NCBI RefSeq assembly: GCF_001642835.1
Contig: NZ_LXEI01000002.1
Span: forward strand, 310,001 to 374,000
DNA: 64,000 nucleotides
Source of the DNA: Pseudotamlana agarivorans
Lineage (GTDB): Bacteria > Bacteroidota > Bacteroidia > Flavobacteriales > Flavobacteriaceae
Direction: 5' to 3'
Part shown: positions 1 to 11,692 of the stretch, in pieces
Numbering within the stretch: the first letter of the stretch is position 1
Layout of the letters: each line of letters begins with the position of its first letter
Notes under the pieces: generated by a model
Seen by the model: the letters and a program-made list of their open reading frames with translations, nothing else
Told to the model about the DNA's origin: nothing
The model's database searches: none
Translations under genes and position numbers: made by a program

Positions 1-3000
1 GCAATTCTTTTGCTATTTTTAAGCGTTGAAGACGAATAAACTCGCTAGTACTCGTATTGGTTATCGCTTTTAACTTGCGGTGTAATTGTGTACGACTTAA
101 AGCCATTTTTGAGGCAAACATTTCACTATTAAATTCAGGGTTGGTAACGTTTGAGTCTATGACCTCTTGCAAACGTTTTAAGAATTCAGATTCTGTTGTC
201 GAAACAGCTAAATTCGGACTAATACTTAGTGTTTCACTAAAGTGCTTATGGACTTGTTTTCTGTTTTCAAGTAAATTCCTAATAATGATTTTAAGCTTAT
301 CTGAATTAAATGGTTTTGTAATATATGCATCTGCTCCTGTTTTTAAACCTTCAATTTCATGCTGTTCACCAACTTTAGCAGTTAATAAAACAACGGGAAT
401 ATGACTGGTGGCTGGGTTATTTTTTATGGATTCACACAAGTCGATACCATTTTTAATAGGCATCATGATATCACTAATTATGATATCTGGATTTGTTTTT
501 ATCGCCTTTTGAAAGGCTTCTTGGCCATTAGAAGCTTTGGAGATTTGATATTCGTTTTTAAATATTGATGTGGTAAACTCTAGAATATCGATGTCATCTT
601 CCACAACCAAAATAAGAGGTGTGTCTTCTGAAGTTTCCTTATGCTTTAAAATTGGTATAACTGAATTTTTTGGAGTTGTTTCTGAGCAAACGAAGTCACT
701 TTCATTAAAAGCTTCCTTATTTATCGGCAGAGAAACGGTGAACTGAATTCTGTTATTTCCCAAGCTATTGGCTACAATGGTTCCTTTAGAAAGGTTTACC
801 AAATCACGAACTAAAGCTAAACCGACACCTACACCATCCGACATTTCGTTGTCTTGATAAAAGCGCTGAAATAGAAGGCTCAAATCTTTCTCTTCGATTT
901 GTTCGCTACTGTTTATTACCGACAGTACGAGAAATGAGTCTTGCCTATTGGCCTCAAAAATGATATCAGTCTTTTTAGTGGCATATTTTATAGCATTAGA
1001 GAGCAAATTAGAACAAATTTTTTCTATCATGTCACTATCATACCACACATCATTTAAATTATGAATCTTAGACACTATTTTTAAATCATTTTTATTCGCA
1101 TGGTACTGAAAAGCATTTGCAATCTGTTTAAGTAATAACCCCAAGTTTCCTTGAGCCAGCTTGAGTTTTATCTGACCGGAGTCTATCATAGACAGGTTCA
1201 GCATTTGGTCTACTAAATTTAAAAGGCGATTAGCGTTTTGCTTCACTAAATTAAGTTCCTTTTTATCCTTAGGAGCTAATTCAGCTTTATTTAATTGATT
1301 TGTTATTGGTCCTAGAATAAGCGTTAATGGTGTTCTAATTTCATGAGAGATATTGGTGTATAGCTTCGTTTTATATTCATCCAATTTCTTTAAACGATTG
1401 GTTTCTGTATTTTCAAACTGCAATTGCATTTTCATATGCCACCGTACTTTGGCCAAATAGTACACTAAATAGCTTAGAAGAATAAAAATGATGTTATAAA
1501 ATAAAATGGCATATAGACTCAAATACCAAGGCTTGTTTATTTTAAAGGTGAACTTAGCCGGGTTTTCATTCCATACGCCATCATAGTTACTAGAAATAAC
1601 TTTGAAAGTATAAGTGTTTGGGGGTAAATTGGTATAGTGTGCAAGATTGAAATTTTTTGAAATAACCCAATTCTCATCATGATTTTCTAATTTGTATTTA
1701 AAGGTACTACGTTCTGGTGAAGAAAAATGAAGACTAGAAAAAGTAAAGCTTATGGTATTTTCATTATGCTTTAATTCTAGGTTATTGGTCATTTCTCGAT
1801 TTTTAGAAAACACTTCAAAAGAGGAAATAATGGTTTTAGGTTTTACTTTGTTGTAAGTAAGTTCATTAGGTTTAAACCAATTTATGCCTTCCAAACCGCC
1901 AAAAAACAAGGTACCATCCTCACTTTTAAAATAGGCCCCCGTGTTAAATTCAGAACCTTGTAGGCCATCGTCAGCGCTAAAGTTTTCGAAGGCCCCATTA
2001 GACTTGGAAGTGCTAAATCTGCTAAGTCCATTATTGGTACTTAGCCATAAATCGTCTGAAGTCCCTTCTAAAATGCCATAAACCACATTATTGGGGAGGC
2101 CGTCTTCTTTCTTATATCTAATTAAAGTGTTTTCCTTAATGTTGTATTTAATCAAACCAGAGCCGTTCGAACCAATCCAAAGGATTCCGTTTTTTATAAA
2201 TAAGGTTTTAATTTTATAGTGGAGTTGTTTAACCTCTTTTATTTCATCGGTTTTGGTATTTATTCTATAAACACCTGCGTTATCGGTTCCAGCCCAAATG
2301 ATGCTATCGTTTTCTTTAACTATGGCTCTAACGTTGTTAATAGGAAGACTAGAATTACTTTGATTATAGGTTTTAAGAATCCCTAAGTTTTTATCAAAAA
2401 GTACAATGCCACTTTCGGTGCATAACCAACGTCTATCTTTAGTTTCCGCTAAAATTCGCCAAATGGTATGTTTGGATAGTTCTGGATAGTTGATAAAAAT
2501 TCCTGAATCATTTAGAATGTTTAGGCCGTTGACTTGATGTCCAATCCAAAGTTCATGATCAAAATCATTCAAACTTATAACTCTATTGCTTGAAAGGGTT
2601 GAATTGTCTTCCGTAAAGGTTTTATAGGTTTGTGCTTTTAAATTGAAACAAGTCAGTCCTTTTCCCGATGTGCCAATCCAAACGTTGTTTAAAGCATCGG
2701 TATTTATGCACCTCACCATATCTACGTTAATATCATGAGGTACTTGGTTATTCGTTAAAATATTAAATTTTACGAGATGTTCGTCATAATAATTAGCACC
2801 AGTACCATCCGATCCATACCAGATAACCCCTGTTTTATCCTCGAATAAACAAAGCATGTCGTTATAATGAATGGCAAAAGGATTGCTTTTATTGGCTTTA
2901 AAGTTTTTTGCTTCTTGGGTTTCATGGTTTACTAGAAAAATACCATCACCATAAGTAGCAATCCATAAGCGGTTTTTACTGTCTACTAGTAAATCTTCGA

Positions 3001-3799
3001 CATTTATATTATTAGGGATGTTATCGTGATAATATTTCTTAAATTCTTGAATATGGGGAGGTTTGTAAAATATACCATCACCATAGGAGCCCAACCATAA
3101 CGTACCGTCTTTAGTAGCTACCAAAGTACTGTAGTTGCACTGGTTTGTATGGTCAATATCTATTCTTTTTAGACCAGAAGCTTCAGAATAATTAAAAACA
3201 CCATGAGAGGTGGCCATGTATAGGCTATTATTGGTCTCTAAAAATTCATAAACCGTCTGGTTTTTAAGCTCATTAAAAGGAAGTTGAGTGGTGTCTTTGG
3301 TTGTGGAGTTTATTTTTATCACCCCTTGATTATAAGTACCTAGATACAAGTCATTTTTGCTGTCTTGAAAAATAGTACTAATACCGTATGGTGTTTTAAC
3401 GGAAATAAAGGTGTCGGTTTTTGGATGGTAGTATTCTAATTTTCCGCTATATGTAATTAGCCAAAGTTTGTTTTGGTTATCTATATAGATCTTGCCTAAT
3501 TTACTAAATCGCGATCGTGTTTTGTCTTCAAACTGCTTATCGTAATACTTGAATTCCCTACCGTCGTATTTGTTTAGCCCATCTTGAGTTGCGAGCCACA
3601 AATACCCAATACTGTCCTGAGCGATGCTAATAACACAGTTTTGTGATAAGCCGTGTTCTATAGTAAGCGCTTTAAAGGCAAACTGCTTATCAAGCGTTTT
3701 TTGAGTTTTTATATTTTGCGAAAAACCCCATTGAACAGATAACACCCCAATTGTAAAGATGGCATAGAAAACAATGGTATTTATAAAGTGTGGTTTCAA
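1..3799 (-). CDS. Hybrid two-component sensor/AraC regulator (HTCS), 3' end cut by window edge
   Basis: One open frame of at least 1266 codons reads without interruption to the left edge. In order it shows a signal peptide (about residues 1-27), two-component regulator propeller repeats (about 28-665), a Y_Y_Y domain (about 680-750), one membrane helix (about 756-776), a histidine kinase with H-box ISHEIRTPL (His819) and G-box GVGVGLAL, a receiver domain with phospho-acceptor Asp1110 in SDIMMP, and an AraC-type helix-turn-helix cut at the edge. The only plausible start is TTG at 3799, because an in-frame TAA lies three codons upstream and no ATG precedes the hydrophobic segment. Such single-chain regulators usually sense an oligosaccharide in the periplasm and switch on an adjacent polysaccharide-use locus; any such locus would lie to the left, outside the window. 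The ligand cannot be told from sequence. Confidence 0.93.
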   Translation of the reverse strand, partial: MKPHFINTIVFYAIFTIGVLSVQWGFSQNIKTQKTLDKQFAFKALTIEHGLSQNCVISIAQDSIGYLWLATQDGLNKYDGREFKYYDKQFEDKTRSRFSKLGKIYIDNQNKLWLITYSGKLEYYHPKTDTFISVKTPYGISTIFQDSKNDLYLGTYNQGVIKINSTTKDTTQLPFNELKNQTVYEFLETNNSLYMATSHGVFNYSEASGLKRIDIDHTNQCNYSTLVATKDGTLWLGSYGDGIFYKPPHIQEFKKYYHDNIPNNINVEDLLVDSKNRLWIATYGDGIFLVNHETQEAKNFKANKSNPFAIHYNDMLCLFEDKTGVIWYGSDGTGANYYDEHLVKFNILTNNQVPHDINVDMVRCINTDALNNVWIGTSGKGLTCFNLKAQTYKTFTEDNSTLSSNRVISLNDFDHELWIGHQVNGLNILNDSGIFINYPELSKHTIWRILAETKDRRWLCTESGIVLFDKNLGILKTYNQSNSSLPINNVRAIVKENDSIIWAGTDNAGVYRINTKTDEIKEVKQLHYKIKTLFIKNGILWIGSNGSGLIKYNIKENTLIRYKKEDGLPNNVVYGILEGTSDDLWLSTNNGLSRFSTSKSNGAFENFSADDGLQGSEFNTGAYFKSEDGTLFFGGLEGINWFKPNELTYNKVKPKTIISSFEVFSKNREMTNNLELKHNENTISFTFSSLHFSSPERSTFKYKLENHDENWVISKNFNLAHYTNLPPNTYTFKVISSNYDGVWNENPAKFTFKINKPWYLSLYAILFYNIIFILLSYLVYYLAKVRWHMKMQLQFENTETNRLKKLDEYKTKLYTNISHEIRTPLTLILGPITNQLNKAELAPKDKKELNLVKQNANRLLNLVDQMLNLSMIDSGQIKLKLAQGNLGLLLKQIANAFQYHANKNDLKIVSKIHNLNDVWYDSDMIEKICSNLLSNAIKYATKKTDIIFEANRQDSFLVLSVINSSEQIEEKDLSLLFQRFYQDNEMSDGVGVGLALVRDLVNLSKGTIVANSLGNNRIQFTVSLPINKEAFNESDFVCSETTPKNSVIPILKHKETSEDTPLILVVEDDIDILEFTTSIFKNEYQISKASNGQEAFQKAIKTNPDIIISDIMMPIKNGIDLCESIKNNPATSHIPVVLLTAKVGEQHEIEGLKTGADAYITKPFNSDKLKIIIRNLLENRKQVHKHFSETLSISPNLAVSTTESEFLKRLQEVIDSNVTNPEFNSEMFASKMALSRTQLHRKLKAITNTSTSEFIRLQRLKIAKEL

Positions 3800-3943
3800 T
3801 AATAATTATTTTTTCGTCTTTGGGGCGAAAGAACTTTATTATCAATAGTTTAATGAATTTAAGCAATTTTTATGACTTAAAGGGCAGATTAAAAACGTAA
3901 GAATTTATTACCTTCAAAAATTAAATTATTTTTTCAACTTTTA

Positions 3944-6385
3944 ATGGCTGTAAACAAGGAACTCGAATTGGCATGGGCGTTTGTAAATAATACAAACCGA
4001 TCTATATTTTTAACAGGAAAGGCAGGTACGGGAAAAACGACCTTTTTACACCGTTTAAAAAGAGATAGTTTAAAACGTATGGTTGTTGTGGCTCCTACAG
4101 GAGTAGCTGCTATCAATGCGAAAGGAGTTACCATACATTCCTTTTTTCAAATGCCTTTTGGACCTATTTTACCAGACGCCGATTTAAATGCATCTCAAGG
4201 GTTTAATAGAAAATTTAGCAAAACAAAAATCAATATTATAAAGTCTATGGACCTTCTGGTTATAGATGAAATTAGTATGGTACGCGCCGATTTACTAGAT
4301 GGTATTGATAAAACCTTACGCCGTTATAGAGATAGAAACAAAGTTTTTGGTGGTGTGCAAGTGCTCATGATAGGGGATTTACAGCAATTATCGCCTGTAA
4401 TAAAGGAACAAGAATGGGAACTTTTAAAACCCCATTACCGAAACGGCTTCTTTTTTAGTAGCCACGCCTATATGCAATGTGAGGCTATTTCGGTAGAATT
4501 AAAACATATTTACCGCCAAGAGAACCCTAAGTTTATTGATATCTTAAATGAAATTAGAAACAATAAGTTAAGTATCGCTTCCGCGGAAGAATTAAATAAA
4601 CGCTATATCGCCGATTTTGAGCCAAAACCAGATGCAGGATACATCTCATTAACAACTCACAATCGAAAGGCTGAAGCCACAAATCAAGCGGAACTTGATA
4701 AATTAGATTCTAAAATATTTACCTATAAAGCTGAGGTAGAAGGGAAGTTCCCAGAGTATGCTTATCCAAATAATGAATCTTTAGATTTAAAGGTTGGCGC
4801 ACAGGTTATGTTTGTCAAGAACGATAGCGATCCTTCCAAACGTTATTTTAATGGTAAAATTGGTAAAATTCTATATCTCGATAAAGATGAGGTTGTAGTG
4901 CATTGTCCAGACGATGACTTCAATATTGAAGTGAAACCTGAAGTTTGGGAGAATATTAATTACACGGTAGATAAAGAAACCAAGGCAATTTCTGAAGAAA
5001 AAATAGGTTCCTACACCCAAATGCCGTTGCGTTTGGCCTGGTCGATAACCATTCATAAAAGTCAGGGATTAACCTTCGATAAAGCCATTATTGATGCCGA
5101 AGGTGCTTTTGCACACGGACAAACATACGTAGCACTAAGTCGTTGTAAATCCTTAGAGGGCTTAGTATTAAAAAGTAAAATTCAGTCCAATCAAATTATA
5201 AGCGACATCAATGTGATTGCTTTCAATGAAAAGGCCGAACAGAATACGCCAGATGATGCTGTTTTAGAAGCTTCAAAAAAACGGTTTCAACTGGATCTCA
5301 TTCATGAGATTTTCGATTTTTATGGCTTTTTATACCCTGTAAGTCGCATTTTGGATATTTATTACAAAAACAAATCGGTTGTAGAAGGTAATATAGAAGC
5401 AATCATGTTACCTCTTAAAGATAAGTTGGCCGATTTCTTAAAGGTAGCCAATGGTTTTATGGTGCAACTCAAACAAATTTCTGAAGATGAAGGTTTGCCA
5501 GAGACCAGTCCCTTAATTCAAGAGCGGTTTAAAAAGGCGATTACCTATTTTAAAACCGAGACTGCTGCACATTTTACAACACCCTTGAAATCTTTTGCTT
5601 TTACGACAGATAACCAAGTTGTAGGTTCAGATATCACCAAAAACTTAGATGCTTTAGAGGAACTTCTGGATTTTAAAGTGTTGTATTTTAATGAGCTAAA
5701 TCAAGGATTTCAAACCAAGTCCTTTTTAGAATTACGTACCAAAGCGATATTTCAAGAGAAAAATAAACCCAAACGTACTAGAAAATCGGTGGTCGACGGT
5801 ACAAGTCATGTGGAGCTTTTTGAACGTTTACGGGTACTTAGAAATGAAATTGCGGAAGCAAAAGGCTTGGTCCATTTTCAAGTATTTACTCAAAAAGCGC
5901 TTTACGATATGTGTGAAAACCTTCCAACAACTAAAAGTGCTTTGCTTAAGGTTAATGGTATGGGAAAAACCCGTGTGCAAAAATATGGTGATGCCATCTT
6001 AAAGGAAATCATTGATTACTGTGAAGAAAATGACATCGAAATAGAGAAAGACATCGAAATATTTAGTGATAAGCCGAAGAGGAAAGTTGGTGAAACCAAA
6101 TTAGAATCTTTAGAGTTATTTAAAAAGGGAAAAACCATTAAGGAGATTTCAGATATGCGTGAGTTAAATGAAAATACCATTTTCGGACACCTGGCGAGCT
6201 TTATCCCTTCCGGGGAAGTAGAAGTCTTAGACTTAATGTCTGTTGCGCATTATAATGATCTAAAAACGCTTATTCCACAGAAAACCTACGAGACCATTTC
6301 GGATTTAAAACATCAATTGGATGATAAATATACTTATGGTGAGATTCGCTTAGTTTTAAATGAGTTGGAGCAAGCAAAGGAGTGA
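3944..6385 (+). CDS. PIF1-like helicase with C-terminal HRDC and helix-turn-helix domains
   Basis: This 813-residue protein is an SF1B helicase of the PIF1/RecD-like group. Walker A is GKAGTGKTT (residues 25-33), Walker B is LLVIDEIS, and the late motifs TIHKSQGLTFDKA and YVALSRCKSLEGL close the motor at about residue 420. A long linker of about 200 residues follows. Residues about 625-700 form an HRDC domain (VELFERLRVLRNEIAEAKG, then a helix-hairpin segment NGMGKTRVQKYGD). The last 100 residues look like the helicase-associated HTH_40 module. HRDC domains are otherwise typical of RecQ and assist structured-DNA binding, so a role in unwinding G-quadruplexes, forks or recombination intermediates is inferred. 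It is monocistronic, divergent from the regulator on its left. Confidence 0.88.
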   Translation: MAVNKELELAWAFVNNTNRSIFLTGKAGTGKTTFLHRLKRDSLKRMVVVAPTGVAAINAKGVTIHSFFQMPFGPILPDADLNASQGFNRKFSKTKINIIKSMDLLVIDEISMVRADLLDGIDKTLRRYRDRNKVFGGVQVLMIGDLQQLSPVIKEQEWELLKPHYRNGFFFSSHAYMQCEAISVELKHIYRQENPKFIDILNEIRNNKLSIASAEELNKRYIADFEPKPDAGYISLTTHNRKAEATNQAELDKLDSKIFTYKAEVEGKFPEYAYPNNESLDLKVGAQVMFVKNDSDPSKRYFNGKIGKILYLDKDEVVVHCPDDDFNIEVKPEVWENINYTVDKETKAISEEKIGSYTQMPLRLAWSITIHKSQGLTFDKAIIDAEGAFAHGQTYVALSRCKSLEGLVLKSKIQSNQIISDINVIAFNEKAEQNTPDDAVLEASKKRFQLDLIHEIFDFYGFLYPVSRILDIYYKNKSVVEGNIEAIMLPLKDKLADFLKVANGFMVQLKQISEDEGLPETSPLIQERFKKAITYFKTETAAHFTTPLKSFAFTTDNQVVGSDITKNLDALEELLDFKVLYFNELNQGFQTKSFLELRTKAIFQEKNKPKRTRKSVVDGTSHVELFERLRVLRNEIAEAKGLVHFQVFTQKALYDMCENLPTTKSALLKVNGMGKTRVQKYGDAILKEIIDYCEENDIEIEKDIEIFSDKPKRKVGETKLESLELFKKGKTIKEISDMRELNENTIFGHLASFIPSGEVEVLDLMSVAHYNDLKTLIPQKTYETISDLKHQLDDKYTYGEIRLVLNELEQAKE

Positions 6386-6546
6386 TCAACTTAATTTTGA
6401 ATAGTCGTTAACTAATAACCACACCGTTGAGAATTAATATCATGATACTATCGTGATAACGCTAAAATTTCATGATTACCTTTTAAAGGTGCTTTTGTTG
6501 AAGTAAAACAAGCTGGTTAAATTAAAAATTATCTATATTTAGACTC

Positions 6547-7050
6547 ATGAACATCATTCTTCAAGCTTCTTTACAAACATTAAATAAATCTGAAGTTATT
6601 TTAAAACAATTGTGCAATACGCAATTGTGTGATGCTACAGTTTCACCATATTATTCTAGTATTGGAACTCATCTTAGGCATATTTTAGATTTTTACGACT
6701 GTATTTTAAAAGGGGCACCAAATAATATGGTTGACCTTACCGCTAGAAGCAGAAATAAAAGGGTTGAAGAAGATTGCCATGAAGCTTTAAATTATCTAAA
6801 AAAAATAATAGATCATCTTAAAGCTTTTCAATTTAATGAAACTCAATTGATAAGGGTTGTGGATGATTTGGGAACCGGAAAAATTGAAATTCCGTACACC
6901 TATGGAGCTTTGTTATCTCAGGCTAATAGCCATACCATTCATCATTATGCTATTATCAATTATATATTTGATCGATTGCATATAAAAATCAACGATTCTG
7001 ACTTCGGATTTAACCCAAGTACGCCAAAAGAGAGTTTGATTAATAAATAG
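6547..7050 (+). CDS. DinB-family protein
   Basis: This 167-residue protein resembles the DinB/YfiT four-helix bundle family. Histidines that could form the usual metal triad are seen in GTHLRHILDFYDC (about residues 39-51) and SHTIHHYAIINYIF (about 132-145). Family members include thiol-dependent S-transferases and many damage-inducible proteins of unknown activity; no substrate is suggested here. A TATATTTA box at 6534-6541 ends 5 nt before the ATG, so the transcript may have almost no leader. It converges on the small membrane protein gene at 7060. Confidence 0.7.
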   Translation: MNIILQASLQTLNKSEVILKQLCNTQLCDATVSPYYSSIGTHLRHILDFYDCILKGAPNNMVDLTARSRNKRVEEDCHEALNYLKKIIDHLKAFQFNETQLIRVVDDLGTGKIEIPYTYGALLSQANSHTIHHYAIINYIFDRLHIKINDSDFGFNPSTPKESLINK

Positions 7051-7059
7051 TTACAGCGT

Positions 7060-7299
7060 TTATTTCTTAAACATACTATCCATAATGGTTTTAAGACCTT
7101 TAAAAACCATAAAAACAGCCATAGCACATACTGCGCAACCTACAACTAAAAGCGGTAAGTAATAAGGAGATTCTGGCTTACTGTAAGCAAAACTTAATAG
7201 GATAGGGCCCATAAAAAGACTTAATGCAGCAAATACTAATATTTTAACGCCTTTAAATAATACCGTTTTATCCGTTCTTTTGGTTTTAGTTTCTTCCAT
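7060..7299 (-). CDS. Small two-helix membrane protein (DUF6095-like)
   Basis: This 79-residue protein has a charged N-terminus (about residues 1-14) and two hydrophobic helices (about 17-38 and 46-68), ending in a short basic tail. It overlaps the 3' end of murQ by 14 bases, so it is probably translated from the murQ transcript. I recall a similar small protein beside murQ in other Flavobacteriaceae (DUF6095), but this needs a search. No function can be given. Confidence 0.65.
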   Translation of the reverse strand: MEETKTKRTDKTVLFKGVKILVFAALSLFMGPILLSFAYSKPESPYYLPLLVVGCAVCAMAVFMVFKGLKTIMDSMFKK

Positions 7300-8107
7300 T
7301 TGAATAGTTTTTTATAGCTTCTCTTACATTTTTATATTGCTCAAGTAACTCTGAAGCTGTTTTTTCTGAGACTTTAATTTCATCCATGATCATGCGAATG
7401 CCACGGTCAACAAGCTTGTTGTTACTCAACTGCATGTCTACCATTTTGTTGCCTTTTACATGTCCGAGCTGAATCATAGTCGTTGTCGTAATCATGTTTA
7501 GAACTAACTTCTGAGCCGTTCCTGCTTTCATTCTAGAGCTTCCCGTAACAAATTCGGGACCAACAACAACTTCTATTGGGAATTGTGCGGTTTGTGATAA
7601 CGGACTATTTTGATTGCAGGTTATACACCCTGTAACGATGTTGTTATTATTACAGGTTTCTAAAGCAGAAATCACATAAGGCGTCGTTCCAGAAGCCGCA
7701 ATACCAATCACCACATCATTTTGTGAGATTTGATAGGCTTGTAAATCTTCCCAACCTTGGGTGGTAGAGTCTTCAGCAAATTCTACCGCTTTTCTAATGG
7801 CTGTATCACCACCGGCAATGAGGCCTATAACTAAATCGTATGGCACACCAAAAGTAGGAGGGCATTCCGAGGCATCGACGATACCAAGACGACCACTGGT
7901 ACCTGCTCCCATGTAAAAAAGGCGTCCGCCAAGTTTTAGTTTCTCTACGGTTTGTGAAATTAAAGCTTCAATTTGTGGTAAAGCTTTTTCAACCGCTAAG
8001 GGTACACTTTTATCTTCGTTATTGATGTTTTGTAGTAATTCTGAAACCGACATCTTTTCCAGATGGTTGTAGTTCGAATCTTGTTCGGTTGTTTTTGTGA
8101 AACTCAT
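7286..8107 (-). CDS. murQ: N-acetylmuramic acid 6-phosphate etherase
   Basis: MurQ cleaves the lactyl ether of MurNAc-6-phosphate to give GlcNAc-6-phosphate and lactate during cytoplasmic recycling of peptidoglycan sugars. The 273-residue SIS-fold protein carries the family signatures GAGTSGRLGIVDASECPPTFG (about residues 66-87, with the catalytic Glu in ASECP) and GSSRMKAGTAQKLVLN. It is slightly shorter than the E. coli enzyme. The start is fixed by a TATTTTTG box on the minus strand at 8112-8119 that ends 4 nt before the ATG, so translation probably begins on a leaderless mRNA. No murK, murP or nagZ is next to it. Confidence 0.95.
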   Translation of the reverse strand: MSFTKTTEQDSNYNHLEKMSVSELLQNINNEDKSVPLAVEKALPQIEALISQTVEKLKLGGRLFYMGAGTSGRLGIVDASECPPTFGVPYDLVIGLIAGGDTAIRKAVEFAEDSTTQGWEDLQAYQISQNDVVIGIAASGTTPYVISALETCNNNNIVTGCITCNQNSPLSQTAQFPIEVVVGPEFVTGSSRMKAGTAQKLVLNMITTTTMIQLGHVKGNKMVDMQLSNNKLVDRGIRMIMDEIKVSEKTASELLEQYKNVREAIKNYSNGRN

Positions 8108-8111
8108 GCGC

Positions 8112-8119
8112 CAAAAATA
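8112..8119 (-). promoter_or_regulatory. Bacteroidota -7 box for murQ (leaderless)
   Basis: TATTTTTG on the minus strand fits TAnnTTTG. It is followed by GCGC and then the murQ ATG, which puts the predicted transcription start on or within a couple of bases of the start codon. A -33 TTTG is not clear. Confidence 0.55.
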
Positions 8120-8179
8120 CGTTTTTTTTAGTTTAACTTCAGTTCGATTCTTAATTTGAAGTAAAAATCTAGGTATAAA

Positions 8180-8205
8180 AAAAGCTCCTGAAAACAGGAG
8201 CTTTT
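8180..8205 (-). terminator. Rho-independent terminator of icd
   Basis: A perfect 11-bp stem (AAAAGCTCCTG / CAGGAGCTTTT) with a 4-nt loop is followed on the minus strand by a T run. It starts 23 nt after the isocitrate dehydrogenase stop codon and separates icd from murQ. Confidence 0.9.
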
Positions 8206-8227
8206 AAAATATATATGTTAATCGAGA

Positions 8228-10453
<2,226 letters not shown>

Positions 10454-10520
10454 TTAATGAATTATTTAGGGCTAAAACGTTGTAGTTAATAATTGTAACA
10501 TTTTTAGCCAGGCGAATATA

Positions 10521-10528
10521 CAAAATTA
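10521..10528 (-). promoter_or_regulatory. Bacteroidota -7 box for icd
   Basis: TAATTTTG on the minus strand fits TAnnTTTG and would give a leader of about 75 nt before the icd ATG. An ATTG lies 16 nt upstream as a weak -33 element. Confidence 0.45.
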
Positions 10529-11180
10529 GATACGTAATTGAAATCAATCATTATACGAATGGTTTTTTTGCATAAAATTTTTGTAATTATGAAAAAATTG
10601 TACTGATAAAGTATGGATATGATAAAATAATTGTGAAGATTTTGTTAAAAAACAAAAGCCATATCCCTGCAGAACTAAATCTACTGTGACATGGCTTTCT
10701 CGAAATAACCTTACTAAACCTATTTTTAGCATTTCACTAAAAATTTTAAAATTTTCAATTAAACTTTCAGCTTAAGTATTGTTATTTCAATGAAACATTC
10801 ATTTAATTTTCAAAATGTATTGACTTATTAACTAAATGCTTCTGTTAATTGCTTTTTTATACTAATAAATCCTTACTCGTTTAAACGATGATTTATCTAG
10901 TAATACTTTCTAGCAGTATATTCATTTTGATTATCCTGACTAAAGCGTCTTGTTTCAATATTAAACATTACATTATAAATCTGCAACTCTTGAAACGCAA
11001 CTTGATCTTTTTAATTACTTCATAACGAATATGAAATAGCGATCTAAAAAAGCAACCTTTAAATATATAAGAACGTTTATTCTGTTACTAAATTACGAAA
11101 AATAACCGCTATGGCCAAGAGTTTTAACATTTTAATTATCAACGGTTTATAAACAGCAGTTGTTAACATTTGTTCATAAA
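10529..11180. other. AT-rich gap without a recognisable gene
   Basis: This stretch lies between the icd promoter and the rplS terminator. I see no credible coding frame: the only open stretch, leftward at 10544-10732, has no family features. The one structured piece is a hairpin at 10655-10698 (listed separately). It may hide a small RNA or be decayed sequence. Confidence 0.5.
10646..10698 (-). terminator. Orphan terminator-like hairpin
   Basis: AAAGCCAT at 10655-10662 pairs with ATGGCTTT at 10691-10698. Read on the minus strand, the stem is followed by TTTTGTTTTTT. No annotated gene ends here: the nearest leftward gene upstream, rplS, has its own terminator 480 bases away. It could end a small RNA. 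Confidence 0.4.
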
Positions 11181-11208
11181 AAAAGCCTTGATAAAAATCA
11201 AGGCTTTT
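11181..11208 (-). terminator. Rho-independent terminator of rplS
   Basis: An 11-bp perfect stem (AAAAGCCTTGA / TCAAGGCTTTT) with a 6-nt loop runs into a T tract on the minus strand, 29 nt after the rplS stop. Confidence 0.9.
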
Positions 11209-11236
11209 AAAAACTACGGTTGTAGTTGTATTGTGC

Positions 11237-11587
11237 TTAGCGTCTACGCTCAGTAATTCTGGCTTTTTTACCAGTAAGACCTCTAAAGTAGAAGATTCTT
11301 GCTCTACGTACTTTACCACGTTTGTTAACTTCAATTTTTTGTAATGCTGGTAAGTTCACTGGGAAGATACGCTCTACACCAACAGTTCCAGACATTTTTC
11401 TAATTGTGAAAGTTTCAGAAGCACCAGTTCCTCTTCTTTGGATTACTACACCTCTAAAAAACTGAGTTCTCACTTTTTCACCCTCTCTAATTTCGTAGTA
11501 TACAGTAATTGTATCACCAGCTGAAAATTCAGGTAATTCTTTTTTTGCTACAAATTCGTCTTGTACAAATTTTACTAAAGATTCCAT
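11237..11587 (-). CDS. rplS: 50S ribosomal protein L19
   Basis: L19 sits at the 30S-50S interface. The 116-residue protein begins MESLVKFVQDEF and carries the family signature GDTITVYYEIREGEKVRTQFFRG with the C-terminal KARITERRR. The frame is open further upstream to an ATG at 11674, but a TATTTTTG promoter box at 11662-11669 would start the mRNA downstream of that codon, and the extra 29 residues do not match L19. The start at 11587 is therefore preferred. As in most bacteria it follows trmD, but here a terminator and a separate promoter lie between the two genes. Confidence 0.97.
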   Translation of the reverse strand: MESLVKFVQDEFVAKKELPEFSAGDTITVYYEIREGEKVRTQFFRGVVIQRRGTGASETFTIRKMSGTVGVERIFPVNLPALQKIEVNKRGKVRRARIFYFRGLTGKKARITERRR

Positions 11588-11661
11588 ATCTTTAAATTTT
11601 ATTATGTTTAATTCAGAACAACATTCACGATTCTCGCCAGAGGTTAACCCGAAATTGGCTG

Positions 11662-11692
11662 CAAAAATAATCATTAATTAATTATTTGCAAT
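11662..11692 (-). promoter_or_regulatory. rplS promoter
   Basis: On the minus strand, ATTG (11689-11692), exactly 19 nt, then TATTTTTG (11662-11669), followed by CAGCC. This matches the Bacteroidota -33/-7 layout and gives an rplS leader of about 70 nt. Confidence 0.65.

Noticed and set aside
57-404. Rightward open frame of 115 codons
   Set aside because: It is antisense to the AraC and receiver part of the hybrid regulator, which has clear domain signatures.
10544-10732. Leftward open frame of 62 codons in the icd-rplS gap
   Set aside because: No family features and unusual composition; it spans the orphan hairpin, so it is more likely non-coding.
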